64,000 bases of DNA from Prochlorococcus marinus str. GP2 (GCF_000759885.1 NZ_JNAH01000004.1:1-64000); one strand, 5' to 3'; positions 8,226-17,970 are shown, counted from the stretch's first letter. Numbers and translations are program-made. Notes: generated from the letters alone by a model not told the origin.

Positions 8226-10207
8226 TACTTTTCTCTAAGTCTAAATTTAGAAATATTGGAGTAGGCTTTTTTTAATGCAATAAAAGTTAAAATTTTTGTT
8301 TGATAGAAGCTCATTTTTAAAAAAAGAATTATTAATTTCTGGGTTGAAAATTTATCATTACTAAATTTATAGGAATTATAAATAATATATATTTCTTTAA
8401 TTTCTTTTTCTAGATGGGGGTAAGAATCTAAAACTCTTAAGCAAAACGATTTGAGTGTTTCTCCTTTTTTTTTGGTGATACTGAAAGTTTTTAATAAAGA
8501 TAAATATATATTTAAATTTAATCTTAAGAGTCCAATCTTTTTTTTGTTTTCAAGTAATAAAAGACTAATAATGGTTAGAAATAATAAAAAAGCAAAAAAT
8601 AAGATCGAAATTAAACGATTAAATACTAGATTTTCTGAGAATTTTATTATTTTGAATCTTCTATTAATTATCTCAGCTATATAGTTAATATCTTGTTCGA
8701 TTCTGGTTAAATTAAAGATATATTTTAGATTAATATTTTTTGCAAATTTTCTTAATCTTGATTCATCTTTATTTATCAGTAATGTTGATGCCTTAATTCG
8801 TTCAGGGAATACCCACGAAGTGGGATCAACTCTTATCCAACCTTTATTTTCAATCCATATTTCGTTCCATGCATGTGCGTAAGTATTATCAATCAGAAGA
8901 TAGTTTTTATTTTTTGCATCTTTAAATATTTCACCTCCTTGAAAACCAATTACTACTCTCGCTGGAATATTTGCATATCGCATTAACAATGCAAAACTTG
9001 CTGCAAAATGTTCACAAAATCCTCTTTTTTTTTGAAAAAGAAAGTCATCATAAGGTGATTTTTTACTCATATTTCCTGGGTTTATTGAATAAGTAAAACC
9101 CCCTTTCAAAAACCATTCTCTTGATTTTCCTAATATTTCCTCTGGAGTAGATGATTCATTTAACCATTTTTTTGATAATTGAAAAAGTAATTTATTTTTT
9201 ATCTCACTATTTAGGCTTATTTTTTGGGGAGCAATTTCTCTCCATGCGTTTTTTTCATGAATAATTTCATATTGGTCTCTTTTATTTAATTTTTTGCTTC
9301 CAAGAAGAACACCTTTTTTAGTTATTGATAAATTTTCACTTTTAGAATTTCCTTTACCACTCCATGGCCTTTGCATAATGTAGTTAGGCTCTAATATCCA
9401 TCTTTCACTTTTTAACATTTCTCTATTAAAATTTTCTTCTACAATGTTTTTCTGGATAATATTTTGTTTGTTGAATTTTGAAGTTGATGTCCAAGTATTA
9501 TTTTTGAATCTATCTAAGACATATACTCTCCAATATCTATTTTCTGGTTTTGGTAATTGATCACTAAAAAAGACACGAGCTACTAATTCTCCATTTTGAG
9601 CTAGTGAATTTATATCGCCAGGTCTTAATTCATCATTTAGGCCTGTTTTTGCTGTTGTTTTGAAATTCTGCCTTAACCATGGTTTAGGAGATGGAATATT
9701 AATAAAAGAAATTAATGTTAGAGGTAAAAATGAAATTAAAATTAAAAGTTGTTTAAATATGTTTTCACTTTTATATTTATTAAGAACTAATAAACTATTT
9801 ATCAGTAAAATTAAAGAAAATATATGAATTAGATTAGAAATAAAACCTATATTGAAGAGCGAACTAGTTCCAATACAGAGAAATAATAATAAAATTATAT
9901 TTTTGTTATTGAGATTATTCCTTACTTCAATCATTTTTATTGATGTAAGTAACCATAACAAATTATTTAATGCAAGAAACCAATCTTCAGAGTTACTGAT
10001 AACGATAAAATAACAATTGAATATCCAAATAATAAATTCAACTATAAAAATTTTATTTATAGCTTTTTGGCTTAATTTAGAAAAAATTGAAAAATATAAA
10101 TTTGGCCCTAAAAAAATAATTACTGAAATTAAAAAATTTTTATTAATAAATAAATTTGCAAATAAAAATATATAAATACATAAAATAGTTATATTAAATC
10201 TTTTCAT
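8225..10207 (-). CDS. TgpA-type membrane transglutaminase-like protein
   Basis: A 660-residue protein with about six N-terminal hydrophobic segments (residues 1-165), a periplasmic region, and a transglutaminase-like domain at about 360-470. The catalytic triad is visible: Cys in KRGFCEHFAASF, His in NTYAHAWNEIW and Asp in WIRVDPTSW. A further membrane helix near 530-550 is followed by a cytoplasmic DUF4129-like tail. This is the layout of TgpA (DUF3488/DUF4129) proteins, which are conserved next to DUF58 and MoxR genes. The biological substrate is unknown in general. It overlaps the DUF58 gene by 14 bases. Confidence 0.88.
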   Translation of the reverse strand: MKRFNITILCIYIFLFANLFINKNFLISVIIFLGPNLYFSIFSKLSQKAINKIFIVEFIIWIFNCYFIVISNSEDWFLALNNLLWLLTSIKMIEVRNNLNNKNIILLLFLCIGTSSLFNIGFISNLIHIFSLILLINSLLVLNKYKSENIFKQLLILISFLPLTLISFINIPSPKPWLRQNFKTTAKTGLNDELRPGDINSLAQNGELVARVFFSDQLPKPENRYWRVYVLDRFKNNTWTSTSKFNKQNIIQKNIVEENFNREMLKSERWILEPNYIMQRPWSGKGNSKSENLSITKKGVLLGSKKLNKRDQYEIIHEKNAWREIAPQKISLNSEIKNKLLFQLSKKWLNESSTPEEILGKSREWFLKGGFTYSINPGNMSKKSPYDDFLFQKKRGFCEHFAASFALLMRYANIPARVVIGFQGGEIFKDAKNKNYLLIDNTYAHAWNEIWIENKGWIRVDPTSWVFPERIKASTLLINKDESRLRKFAKNINLKYIFNLTRIEQDINYIAEIINRRFKIIKFSENLVFNRLISILFFAFLLFLTIISLLLLENKKKIGLLRLNLNIYLSLLKTFSITKKKGETLKSFCLRVLDSYPHLEKEIKEIYIIYNSYKFSNDKFSTQKLIILFLKMSFYQTKILTFIALKKAYSNISKFRLREK

Positions 10208-11141
10208 GATTGAAGTAAGCTAGCATTGTGAGGCATTTTTGATAATGCTTTTCACTTTTATTTGGGGTGATGAATTCATTTTTGCTAAGTAATATTCCAA
10301 AAACTTTATTATTTTGATAATGATTATAAATTTCAAAACATAAATGCTCAAGTGCTTTTTCAATTGGTAAGTTTTTGTTTAATAACAACCATTTATCATT
10401 AGTATTTTCATTAGCAAAGTTTTTTGATAAAAGAATTCTTGATCTTGCCATGGATTTCCAATGAATGGATGATTTTCTTTCCCCTTCTCTGTAAGGCTTT
10501 ATATTTATAAATTGATCTCCATTTTTATTGTTGAAATTTTTATTTTTATTTTTGTTACCTTTAAAGTTTTGTTTATTTATCTTTCCTTTTTTTTTCTGTG
10601 GTGCAACTACGAAATTTTCAATTGGTAGCCAATAGAACCAACAATTAAAAAGAGAAAAAGGTGAAGATGATTCACCATAAATTATGTCTGGATTATATAT
10701 ACCTCTTTTCTTACCTTTTATTGGTAGAGATTCAATTTTTCTTTCTACAATTTTTTCTATGAAAATAAATTTATTTTCTTCATTAAGAAATTTTAGTTTA
10801 ATATTGTTTCTAATTTTTTTTGTATCCAGGATAATTCGATATTTAATTTCAGAATTAGCAAAATTAATTTTTTGATTTATTGATATAAGTTCTAGGCCAT
10901 GAATATTGAAATGCGTAAGAAATAAGCTTATTACAAAAACTATAATCATTAAATATGATATAAAAACAGTTAGATTATTCTCTAAGTTAATTCCTAAAAT
11001 ATATATAGTAATTAAGGTAAGGATCCAATAAAGTCCAAAAAGATTTGGAAAGATATAAAGATTTTTAAAACCTAGTACTATTTTCCCAGACTTTTTATAA
11101 AATTTTCTATAAAACCATTTATTTTGATTAACGAATTGCAT
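10194..11141 (-). CDS. DUF58 membrane protein
   Basis: A 315-residue protein with two hydrophobic segments (about 32-52 and 56-75) and a DUF58 domain. The family hallmark is visible as INIKPYREGERKSSIHWKS at about 213-231, which matches the DUF58 pattern R.Y..GD..R.IHWK.TAR. It overlaps both neighbours (MoxR ATPase and transglutaminase), the typical three-gene arrangement. In other bacteria these trios are linked to envelope or stress functions; no specific role can be given here. Confidence 0.88.
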   Translation of the reverse strand: MQFVNQNKWFYRKFYKKSGKIVLGFKNLYIFPNLFGLYWILTLITIYILGINLENNLTVFISYLMIIVFVISLFLTHFNIHGLELISINQKINFANSEIKYRIILDTKKIRNNIKLKFLNEENKFIFIEKIVERKIESLPIKGKKRGIYNPDIIYGESSSPFSLFNCWFYWLPIENFVVAPQKKKGKINKQNFKGNKNKNKNFNNKNGDQFINIKPYREGERKSSIHWKSMARSRILLSKNFANENTNDKWLLLNKNLPIEKALEHLCFEIYNHYQNNKVFGILLSKNEFITPNKSEKHYQKCLTMLAYFNHEKI

Positions 11142-12024
11142 CCACTTCTTGAATTATTTTTTCAGATAGTGAAGAAGAATCAATATATCCATTATCCAAT
11201 CTATGTTCAGCGACTGATTTAAAAATGTATTGAACGTGATCCGGTGTAACGTCAGTGGCACCATTTACATAAGCACATGCTTTTGATGCATTTATAACTG
11301 CAATCGCGGCTCTTGTGCTTAATCCCCCTTCCCTGAGTCTTCTACTTTCTGAAAGTAAATCTAATATGTATTCATAAATTTCATTTGATAATTTTTTATT
11401 AATTAACTCTTTTTGAATAAATATGAGATCATCTTTAGACATTATTTGTTTGATTGCACTGGGAGTTTTATTCTCTCCCTTTAAAATCTCTTTTTCAGCT
11501 TCTCTATTTGGTTTCCCTAGAGATATCCTCATTAAAAATCGATCTAATTGAGATTCGGGGAGAGGTGATGTACCGACTTGATCTAAAGGGTTTTGAGTTG
11601 CGATTACGAAAAATTGAGAAGGTAGTTTCATCGTTACACCTTCTATATTAATTTCATTGTCATTCATTGCTTCCAGTAAGGCGCTTTGTGTTCTTGGACT
11701 GGCTCTATTTATTTCATCTGCTAAAAAGAAATTACTGAAGATTGGGCCAGGCTCAAACTGGAAAGATGACTTTTCTGAATTGAATACATTTATACCGATA
11801 ATATCTGAAGGTAAAAGGTCACTTGTAAAGTGTACAGATTTTGAATTTAGACCAAAGCATTTAGCAAGAGTTTTAGATAAGGTCGATTTCCCTGTCCCAG
11901 GGAGATCTTCTATGAGTAAGTGACCTTTAGCCAAAAGACATATAACTGCCAATTTAATTTGTTTTTCATTACCAAGAATTACTTTATTTAGTTCATCTAA
12001 AAGTGAATTAATTTTTTCTTTCAT
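11128..12024 (-). CDS. MoxR-family AAA+ ATPase
   Basis: A 298-residue AAA+ ATPase of the MoxR/RavA class, thought to act as a chaperone for maturation of partner complexes. Walker A is GTGKST (in EDLPGTGKSTLSK, about residues 37-49), Walker B is FFLADEINRA near 102-111, sensor 1 is VIATQNP near 147 and the Arg finger region is LPESQLDRFLMR. The C-terminal lid domain follows (STRAAIAVI). First gene of the operon with the DUF58 and transglutaminase genes; the start ATG lies about 60 bases after the terminator of the upstream peptide gene. Confidence 0.92.
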   Translation of the reverse strand: MKEKINSLLDELNKVILGNEKQIKLAVICLLAKGHLLIEDLPGTGKSTLSKTLAKCFGLNSKSVHFTSDLLPSDIIGINVFNSEKSSFQFEPGPIFSNFFLADEINRASPRTQSALLEAMNDNEINIEGVTMKLPSQFFVIATQNPLDQVGTSPLPESQLDRFLMRISLGKPNREAEKEILKGENKTPSAIKQIMSKDDLIFIQKELINKKLSNEIYEYILDLLSESRRLREGGLSTRAAIAVINASKACAYVNGATDVTPDHVQYIFKSVAEHRLDNGYIDSSSLSEKIIQEVDAIR

Positions 12025-12083
12025 AATTGAAAGTAAAGTTTCTATGTTATACCCATCATAATTATCTTTTATAAATGTAACTG

Positions 12084-12118
12084 CAAAAAAAAACTCCCTA
12101 AGTTATAGGGAGTTTTTT
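12084..12118 (-). terminator. Rho-independent terminator of the riboswitch-peptide gene
   Basis: An AACTCCCTA / TAGGGAGTT stem with a short loop, flanked by an A-run on the left and a T-run on the right, so it can work in both directions. It closes the short transcript of the 33-residue peptide and insulates it from the MoxR operon. Confidence 0.85.
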
Positions 12119-12132
12119 AAAAGTTGTAAGAT

Positions 12133-12234
12133 CTAACTAGTGTAAGATTTACCTCTATAAGTAAGTTCATTATGCTGTTTTTTTACAGCTTCCTTGTTTT
12201 GAGTGTACTTTTGTCCTCTGTAAATAAGAGTCAT
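12133..12234 (-). CDS. 33-residue DUF4278-like peptide under riboswitch control
   Basis: A 33-residue peptide beginning MTLIYRGQKY. Two copies of a short motif are visible (LIYRGQKY at 3-10 and LTYRGKSY at 24-31), the kind of L.YRG..Y motif that defines the DUF4278 cyanobacterial small proteins. There is no membrane segment. It stands alone between a riboswitch-bearing leader and a strong terminator, an autonomous regulated unit. Short peptides of this kind are the usual downstream gene of the downstream-peptide (glutamine-II) RNA motif, and an involvement in nitrogen status is the natural inference; its molecular target is not known to me. Confidence 0.85.
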   Translation of the reverse strand: MTLIYRGQKYTQNKEAVKKQHNELTYRGKSYTS

Positions 12235-12242
12235 TTTTTAAG

Positions 12243-12312
12243 CTCCGGTTTCGCTTAAGTCCCCGTTCCATGGCCTAAGTCGATTTGCGGCTTGCTAAAC
12301 GCAAGTTGAACG
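12243..12312 (-). ncRNA. Glutamine-II riboswitch (downstream-peptide motif)
   Basis: The 5' leader of the 33-residue peptide is markedly richer in G+C than its surroundings. It contains CGTTCA (12312-12307) pairing with GGAACG (12269-12264) to close the main stem, an inner GC-rich arm, and then GGGACTTAAGCGAAACCGGAG split over the pseudoknot region, ending in the CCGGAG Shine-Dalgarno sequence 8-9 bases before the ATG. This order (CGUUCA, GGAACG, GACUUAAGCGAAACCGGAG) matches the conserved core of the downstream-peptide RNA, known to bind L-glutamine. Placement of the ribosome-binding site inside the pseudoknot implies translational control. A separate 5-bp hairpin lies just upstream at 12319-12332. 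Confidence 0.85.
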
Positions 12313-12332
12313 TTTTTGGTAGCGGTTGCTAC

Positions 12333-12347
12333 AAATTTATACTAACA
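12333..12347 (-). promoter_or_regulatory. Likely promoter (-10) of the riboswitch transcript
   Basis: On the minus strand, TTAGTATAAAT lies immediately upstream of the hairpin and riboswitch, giving a good -10 element (TATAAA). No convincing -35 box is seen at the standard distance. A start site near 12330 would place the short GTAGC/GCTAC hairpin at the very 5' end of the RNA. Confidence 0.5.
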
Positions 12348-12541
12348 TCTGAGAAAATTATTTGTCTAGGTCTTTAATAAATAAACTTAATATTTTTATT
12401 ATGAAATTAGGCTCCTACTAAAAATATATATGTTTATTTTTATGAAGTTTCTTGCAGGTTACATTTTGTTCGTTTTTCAGAAGTATTTTTTATTTAATGA
12501 ACTTTTAAATGTAAAATTCTTAGGATTATAAAATTTGTTTT

Positions 12542-12736
12542 ATGTTTTCTAAAAGCAAAAAACCTACAGTAAAAAAATCTGCAATAGTTGAAGAAACTCC
12601 ATTATTTGCTCAATTACTACCATTCGCAAATAGAATGAATGATAAGGTTCAATTAGTAAATGCTTTGGCTTTTACTTTTATTATGGGATTCTCAATTTTT
12701 GGAATTGCTTTATGGAAACTCTCAGCGCTGACCTAA
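12542..12736 (+). CDS. Small single-helix membrane protein, unknown
   Basis: A 64-residue protein with a Lys-rich N-terminus (MFSKSKKPTVKK), then an amphipathic part containing FANRMNDK, and one transmembrane helix at about 39-58 (ALAFTFIMGFSIFGIALWKL). The general shape is like a small photosystem- or Hli-type protein, but the chlorophyll-binding ExxNGRxAM motif is absent, so it is not called as Hli. It overlaps the convergent downstream gene by four bases. Not recognised further. Confidence 0.7.
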   Translation: MFSKSKKPTVKKSAIVEETPLFAQLLPFANRMNDKVQLVNALAFTFIMGFSIFGIALWKLSALT

Positions 12737-12999
12737 TTCTTTAATTTTTGCAAAGCTTCAATTTTTGATTCTTTATTTTTAATTATGGTTATTAACCATT
12801 TAGAGGCAACCCCTCTAGATATTGATCTATTTTTTAAAAATCTACATATATAAATATGTAGATTTTTTTCGTTTTTGGAATTAAATTTTTCTTCAAATTC
12901 TAATATATCCGCTTCTAGCGTTCTCTTTTTAAGCTCATCAACTAAGGCATGGCTTGAGGAATCATTAAATAGGTTCCCAATATTTAAGCTTAATGTCAT
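12733..12999 (-). CDS. Hypothetical 88-residue protein
   Basis: A soluble, charged protein (MTLSLNIGNLFND start) predicted to be largely helical, with no Cys pair, signal or membrane segment. It lies downstream of nrdJ on the same strand with an 87-base gap and converges with the small membrane protein gene. No family recognised. Confidence 0.6.
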   Translation of the reverse strand: MTLSLNIGNLFNDSSSHALVDELKKRTLEADILEFEEKFNSKNEKNLHIYICRFLKNRSISRGVASKWLITIIKNKESKIEALQKLKN

Positions 13000-13086
13000 A
13001 AATAGTTTATGTACCTATTAAAGAGGTAGCCGTAAATCCAATTTTTAAAAACTAATTTATATTTTTTATTTACAAATAATCTAATA

Positions 13087-15420
13087 TTAATCTTTTGGTT
13101 TGGCCAGAGGAAGAAGACACTTATCTGAATCACAACCCGCTGGTCCTGCTTCAGATAGTTCTCCAACATCATATTTATTAAGAGCGTCAAAGAAATCACT
13201 ATTGACTTTCCTCTCTAATACTTTATTTTGCAATGATATATATTCCTCTTTGCTTATTGGTTCAAAAGGTAACCTCGGGAAAGTAGCGTTAGCACTAAAT
13301 CGAGCCAACAATGCCGCTGAAATATATCCTTCATTATTTTCTATTGCATTATGAATAGCTTTTGCTAAATCCTCGATTTCATTTTCTCTAAATTCTACGG
13401 TTGCAGAGGTATTATGCTCTGTGTAAAATTTCTGCACTTGCATGTAAAAATCAAATTGAGCTAATGCTGAGAAATTATTGATGTCTATTTGGTCTGCGCC
13501 CTTTATGTTTGCCCAACTAACTTCTGTAGGTATTTCAACTAACCATTCTGTACATCTTGGATCAAATGGATTATCGAGCAAGCATCCATTTTCATCTTTA
13601 TCTGATTGAGATGGAACAACTGAGTAACCATAATCCATGCAAGCTAAAGCAATTGGGTCATTTTTCCTGAAAGTTATTCTTCTTATGAATCTTTGAGCCT
13701 TTGGAGGATGCCATCCTGGAGCTGCTCCAGTAAGAAGACTCTTAGTTCCCGCTGGCTGTACTGTTGTGCATCTATTTGGTCTTCTTAGATTATGCTTATC
13801 ACAATATTCCCATACAGTTTCTTTTACTATTTTTCTCCAATAATCTAGGAATTTAGCTTCCTTTTCTTTGAAGGCCTTCCCTTCTTCGTTATTTGGCCTT
13901 CCTGCTTCCCACCATTTCAACCATGGCGTCCCAAAGGCATGGACACAAAAATCAAATAATCCAGTGAAACTTACTCCCACAATAGGATCATATTCCCTAC
14001 TTTTTCTGTAACGCTCAACTTCAAATTCATGGTTAAGTAAGCATGCTACAGAAAGAGCCGCTGCTTTAAAAGCCTTTTTTTGCTCTTCAAAATTTCCTGG
14101 ATCAATTTGATTTAAATGAACTTCAGCTAAATTGCAGTGGAAATCATTTCCCAAGATCTCACCACAAGGGTTAAGTCCATATCTGCTCATCCTGTGGTCC
14201 AACTCTTCTTCTGAAAATGGACCATAACTACTATTTATCCAATTTCTCGCTTCATCCTTACCTTGTTCTGAGTAGATTTCAATAAATTCTTTTCTCAATT
14301 CATCATCCTTGAGAATATCTGCATTTGATCTTGCGATTGCTTCTGGAGCAAATTGAATAGCTCCCTCCCCGGAATAGAATTGTTTCGTTACTGCATCTAA
14401 AACAGTTTGGTAAGTTGGTTTAGTATGGTAAACCCTAGTATGATTAGCCATCCTTAGGGCATCTTTTTCAGGATCTATTCTCCAATTACCATTCTCATCT
14501 TGACTCCATAAATTTTCTTTCGCAGATGCTGCTTCCTTATCATCTGAAGCAAATTGTCTCATTCCAGCACTTCTTCTTATATTCCCAGCAACTATGGTTA
14601 CTGCAGCTTCATCAATTAATAAACAACACTCTACAGTACTTAATTTCCTTCCTATCGCTTTTCCAAGAAGTGATGCGACTCTAGAGTAAAGATCTTTCAG
14701 TTTGATAGGATTTGCCATACCACCAAAACCTTTTAATGATTCTCCAGCAGGCCTAATATCTTCCAAATCAATATAAACATCAATTTCTCTTGCAAGATTC
14801 TCGTTACTTGATGCCTCAAGAAGATATTTATAGCTATCTACCCATCCTCTTCTGCTATCTCCAACTTTGATATGTAGGTCTTTACCTTTGATTTCTAATG
14901 ATGATTTTTCTTCCCTTTGATCTTTAGGAGTGATTCCAACTTCGCTAACTCTTTTAATGTTTATTTTGTTTATTACAGTAGGTAAATTGTTTATAAAATG
15001 AGGCTCAATTATTGCACCTGTGCCACAACCCATCATTGCTAAGTCCATCATTAAAGCAAAGGCTTCCCAATCAATTAAATTTGTTGAAGTACAGTTGTAT
15101 GCCCCGGAAAAATTTTGGTTTTTATTAATCCAAGGAGTTCCTCCAATCCATAACCATCTCCCTGATGGTTGAGCTTTTTGGTTGCTTTGCATCTCTCTCA
15201 TCAGGATCAATTCTTCATCAGAAAGTTTTCCTAATTCTTTTAAGCCTGATAAATTCCTTTGGCCTACTTCGCTCCAGTTCTCCCTTTTGCCAGATGAAGT
15301 TTTTCTACTGTAAGATCTGAAAAAAACTGGATAAGCAGCTGGAGCAGTCTTTGGAAAATCATCTTTTTTAAGATTATTGGAATTGCTCTCTGAAGAAGCT
15401 TTATTTGGTGCAACAGTCAC
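13087..15420 (-). CDS. nrdJ: Adenosylcobalamin-dependent ribonucleotide reductase (class II)
   Basis: A 777-residue class II reductase that makes deoxyribonucleotides using B12 as radical source, so no NrdB subunit is needed. Visible signatures are the N-terminal Cys region GAYNCTSTNL, MGCGTGAIIEP, the radical-site loop GLNPCGEILG, QPAGTKSLLTGAAPGWHPP for the phosphate site, and the redox-active C-terminal pair GCDSDKCLLP. The GTG at 15420 (reading MTVAPNKAS) is chosen; an in-frame TTG at 15483 would add 21 residues of unlikely hydrophobic sequence. The 130-base gap to the divergent methyltransferase gene has no obvious cobalamin riboswitch. Confidence 0.93.
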   Translation of the reverse strand: MTVAPNKASSESNSNNLKKDDFPKTAPAAYPVFFRSYSRKTSSGKRENWSEVGQRNLSGLKELGKLSDEELILMREMQSNQKAQPSGRWLWIGGTPWINKNQNFSGAYNCTSTNLIDWEAFALMMDLAMMGCGTGAIIEPHFINNLPTVINKINIKRVSEVGITPKDQREEKSSLEIKGKDLHIKVGDSRRGWVDSYKYLLEASSNENLAREIDVYIDLEDIRPAGESLKGFGGMANPIKLKDLYSRVASLLGKAIGRKLSTVECCLLIDEAAVTIVAGNIRRSAGMRQFASDDKEAASAKENLWSQDENGNWRIDPEKDALRMANHTRVYHTKPTYQTVLDAVTKQFYSGEGAIQFAPEAIARSNADILKDDELRKEFIEIYSEQGKDEARNWINSSYGPFSEEELDHRMSRYGLNPCGEILGNDFHCNLAEVHLNQIDPGNFEEQKKAFKAAALSVACLLNHEFEVERYRKSREYDPIVGVSFTGLFDFCVHAFGTPWLKWWEAGRPNNEEGKAFKEKEAKFLDYWRKIVKETVWEYCDKHNLRRPNRCTTVQPAGTKSLLTGAAPGWHPPKAQRFIRRITFRKNDPIALACMDYGYSVVPSQSDKDENGCLLDNPFDPRCTEWLVEIPTEVSWANIKGADQIDINNFSALAQFDFYMQVQKFYTEHNTSATVEFRENEIEDLAKAIHNAIENNEGYISAALLARFSANATFPRLPFEPISKEEYISLQNKVLERKVNSDFFDALNKYDVGELSEAGPAGCDSDKCLLPLAKPKD

Positions 15421-15554
15421 GATAAAAAAAATGTATGTAAATAACCTGTACTGGAAGAATAACTCTACCTGTGGCGTCTGCAACCATTCTTACCACTATT
15501 TAACGGTTTGTGTAGAATTATGTTTAATATGAAATCTTTGTTTCAAGAAAGGAT

Positions 15555-16250
15555 ATGGAAAGAATCCCTGAACCTGAATTAATGTTAGAAAAAAAACAAG
15601 TCATTTCTTATGACGAAGCTGATTTTTCAGAAGGGGAAGTTAATCTAATCAATCAAATAAATTATTATCTTTTGAGAAAAAATATTTCTTTAGGTGAAAA
15701 AGATTTAATAGTTGATTTAGGATGCGGCCCAGGAAATATTTCTGAGAGGTTAGCAATAAAATGGCCTAATACTGAAGTAGTTGGTATAGACGGTTCTAAA
15801 GAGATGATTTTGAGAGCAGAATATAATAAAAGTATTTTTACTAATCAAAAAAAATTAAAAAATTTACGCTACATTTGTTCTGACATCAAGGACATTAAAT
15901 CAAAGAATTTCTTACTTAAAAAAAGAATTAGTTTGCTTGTAAGCAACAGTTTGATTCATCATGTTACTAATCTTGAAGATTTCTTCAACACAATAAGAAG
16001 TTTGTCTAGTAATACAACTGTAAATTTTCACAAGGACTTAAAAAGGCCATTAGATGAAAAGTCTGCTTTAGAACTCAAAGCACAATGTTCAAAAAAATAT
16101 AATGAGATATTAACAAATGATTATTATGCATCTTTAAGAGCTTCTTACTCTTTTAAAGAGTTAAAAAATTTCACTTTGGAGAATGATTTATCCTCTTTAG
16201 ATGTGTTTGAAGAAGGTGATAATTATTTAATAGTCTATGGTAATGTTTAA
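15555..16250 (+). CDS. Class I SAM-dependent methyltransferase
   Basis: A 231-residue Rossmann-fold methyltransferase. Motif I is VDLGCGPGNISER (about residues 54-66), followed by the acidic VVGIDGSKEMI of motif II, and a post-I region SDIKDI. The loop LVSNSLIHHV resembles the family motif IV. The substrate cannot be deduced. It is followed after 31 bases by prfC on the same strand. Confidence 0.85.
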   Translation: MERIPEPELMLEKKQVISYDEADFSEGEVNLINQINYYLLRKNISLGEKDLIVDLGCGPGNISERLAIKWPNTEVVGIDGSKEMILRAEYNKSIFTNQKKLKNLRYICSDIKDIKSKNFLLKKRISLLVSNSLIHHVTNLEDFFNTIRSLSSNTTVNFHKDLKRPLDEKSALELKAQCSKKYNEILTNDYYASLRASYSFKELKNFTLENDLSSLDVFEEGDNYLIVYGNV

Positions 16251-16281
16251 GAACTAAGTGAAAGGCACTTATATTATATAA

Positions 16282-17919
16282 ATGAGCTTAGGTACTAAAA
16301 TTCTAAATAATAAAGAAATACTGGATGCGGTAAATAAAAGAAGAAATTTTGCTATTATTTCTCATCCAGATGCTGGGAAAACGACACTTACTGAGAAGCT
16401 TCTTTTGTATGGAGGCGCCATTCAACAGGCAGGAGCAGTAAAAGCTAGAGGTAATCAGAGAAAAGCTACCTCAGACTGGATGGAACTTGAAAAACAAAGA
16501 GGTATTTCTATTACATCAACTGTATTGCAATTTGAATATGAAAGATCAGTAATCAATCTATTAGATACACCAGGACACCAAGATTTCTCCGAAGATACTT
16601 ATAGAACATTAGCTGCTGCTGATAATGCAGTTATGTTGGAAGATGCTGCTAAAGGACTAGAACCTCAAACTAGAAAATTGTTTGAAGTTTGCAAGATGCG
16701 AAAAATACCAATATTTACTTTTATAAATAAAATGGATAGACCAGGAAGAGAGCCATTTTCTTTACTCGATGAAATTGAATCAGAACTTGGATTAAATACT
16801 TTGCCTATTAACTGGCCAATTGGGAGTGGCGAGGAATTTAGAGGGGTTATTGATAGATTTTCGAGGGAGGTGATTTTATTTGATAAAGCTGTGAGAGGGA
16901 AACAATCGAATGAGAAAAGATTAAGTCTTGAAGATAAAGAGCTATTAAAATATGTAGAGAGAGATTTACTTCAAAACGCACTTGAAGAATTGGAGGTTCT
17001 TGACGAGGCAGGATCGAAATTTGAAAAAGAAAATGTTTTTAATGGCTCTTTAACCCCAGTTTTCTTTGGATCTGCTATGACTAATTTTGGTGTAAGACCA
17101 TTTTTAGATAGTTTTTTAAAAATGGCACAAAAACCAACTTCAAGAAATAGTAATAAAGGGGATATTGAACCTGCAAGCGATGAATTTAGTGGGTTTGTTT
17201 TTAAGCTTCAGGCAAATATGGATCCAAAGCACAGAGATAGGGTCGCTTTTATAAGAGTTTGTAGTGGTAAATTTGAAAAGGATATGTCAGTTAAACATTC
17301 TAGAACTGGGAAAACAATCAGATTATCAAGACCACAAAAAATATTTGGGCAAGATAGAGAAGTAGTTGATGATGCCTATCCTGGAGATGTTATTGGTTTA
17401 AATAATCCAGGTATGTTCTCTATTGGAGATACTCTTTATACTGGTTCTCATTTGGAATATGAGGGCATACCCTCCTTTAGTCCTGAAATATTCAGCTGGC
17501 TTAGAAATCCAAATCCATCAGCATTTAAAAACTTTAGAAAGGGTGTTAATGAACTTCGAGAAGAAGGTGCTGTTCAGATTCTTTATGACTTTGATGAGAG
17601 TAAAAGAGACCCTATACTCGCAGCTGTCGGTCAATTGCAGTTGGAGGTAGTAACTCATAGATTAAAAAGTGAATATGGTGTAGATGCAAATCTTCAAGCA
17701 ATGCCATATCAATTGGCTAGATGGATTTCTGATGGTTGGCCAGCCATTGAAAAACTAGGCAGAATATTCAATTGTAAAATAGTTAAAGATTGTTGGAATA
17801 GGCCAGTTATTCTTTTCAAAAATGAGTGGAATCTAAATCAATTTGTTGAGGACAATAATCAATTAAATTTAAACAAAGTTGCTCCCGTTGTTAGTGGAGT
17901 CGAACCAATTGTTTTATAA
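16282..17919 (+). CDS. prfC: Peptide chain release factor 3
   Basis: A 545-residue GTPase that recycles class I release factors after termination. The G domain shows G1 [15 protein letters not shown] (about 27-41), G2 [10 protein letters not shown]3 [14 protein letters not shown] and G4 NKMDR. Domain II and the C-terminal domain follow in normal order. Length and motifs match bacterial RF3 (the DAGKTT and SEDTYRTL forms separate it from EF-G and TypA). Confidence 0.95.
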   Translation: MSLGTKILNNKEILDAVNKRRNFAIISHPDAGKTTLTEKLLLYGGAIQQAGAVKARGNQRKATSDWMELEKQRGISITSTVLQFEYERSVINLLDTPGHQDFSEDTYRTLAAADNAVMLEDAAKGLEPQTRKLFEVCKMRKIPIFTFINKMDRPGREPFSLLDEIESELGLNTLPINWPIGSGEEFRGVIDRFSREVILFDKAVRGKQSNEKRLSLEDKELLKYVERDLLQNALEELEVLDEAGSKFEKENVFNGSLTPVFFGSAMTNFGVRPFLDSFLKMAQKPTSRNSNKGDIEPASDEFSGFVFKLQANMDPKHRDRVAFIRVCSGKFEKDMSVKHSRTGKTIRLSRPQKIFGQDREVVDDAYPGDVIGLNNPGMFSIGDTLYTGSHLEYEGIPSFSPEIFSWLRNPNPSAFKNFRKGVNELREEGAVQILYDFDESKRDPILAAVGQLQLEVVTHRLKSEYGVDANLQAMPYQLARWISDGWPAIEKLGRIFNCKIVKDCWNRPVILFKNEWNLNQFVEDNNQLNLNKVAPVVSGVEPIVL

Positions 17920-17970
17920 AGTCTTAATGGATTATAAAATTAGTTAATCTGTTATTATTGGTTAAAAATT

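Noticed and set aside
12442-12531. 29-codon + strand ORF between the riboswitch and the 64-residue membrane protein
   Set aside because: AT-rich and Phe/Leu-dominated as expected by chance; it lies in the divergent promoter region.
12996-13199. 67-codon minus-strand ORF at the end of nrdJ
   Set aside because: Mostly overlaps the strongly supported nrdJ C-terminus in another frame and has no independent support.
15421-15554. Cobalamin riboswitch upstream of nrdJ
   Set aside because: The 134-base gap is too short and shows no B12-box sequence.
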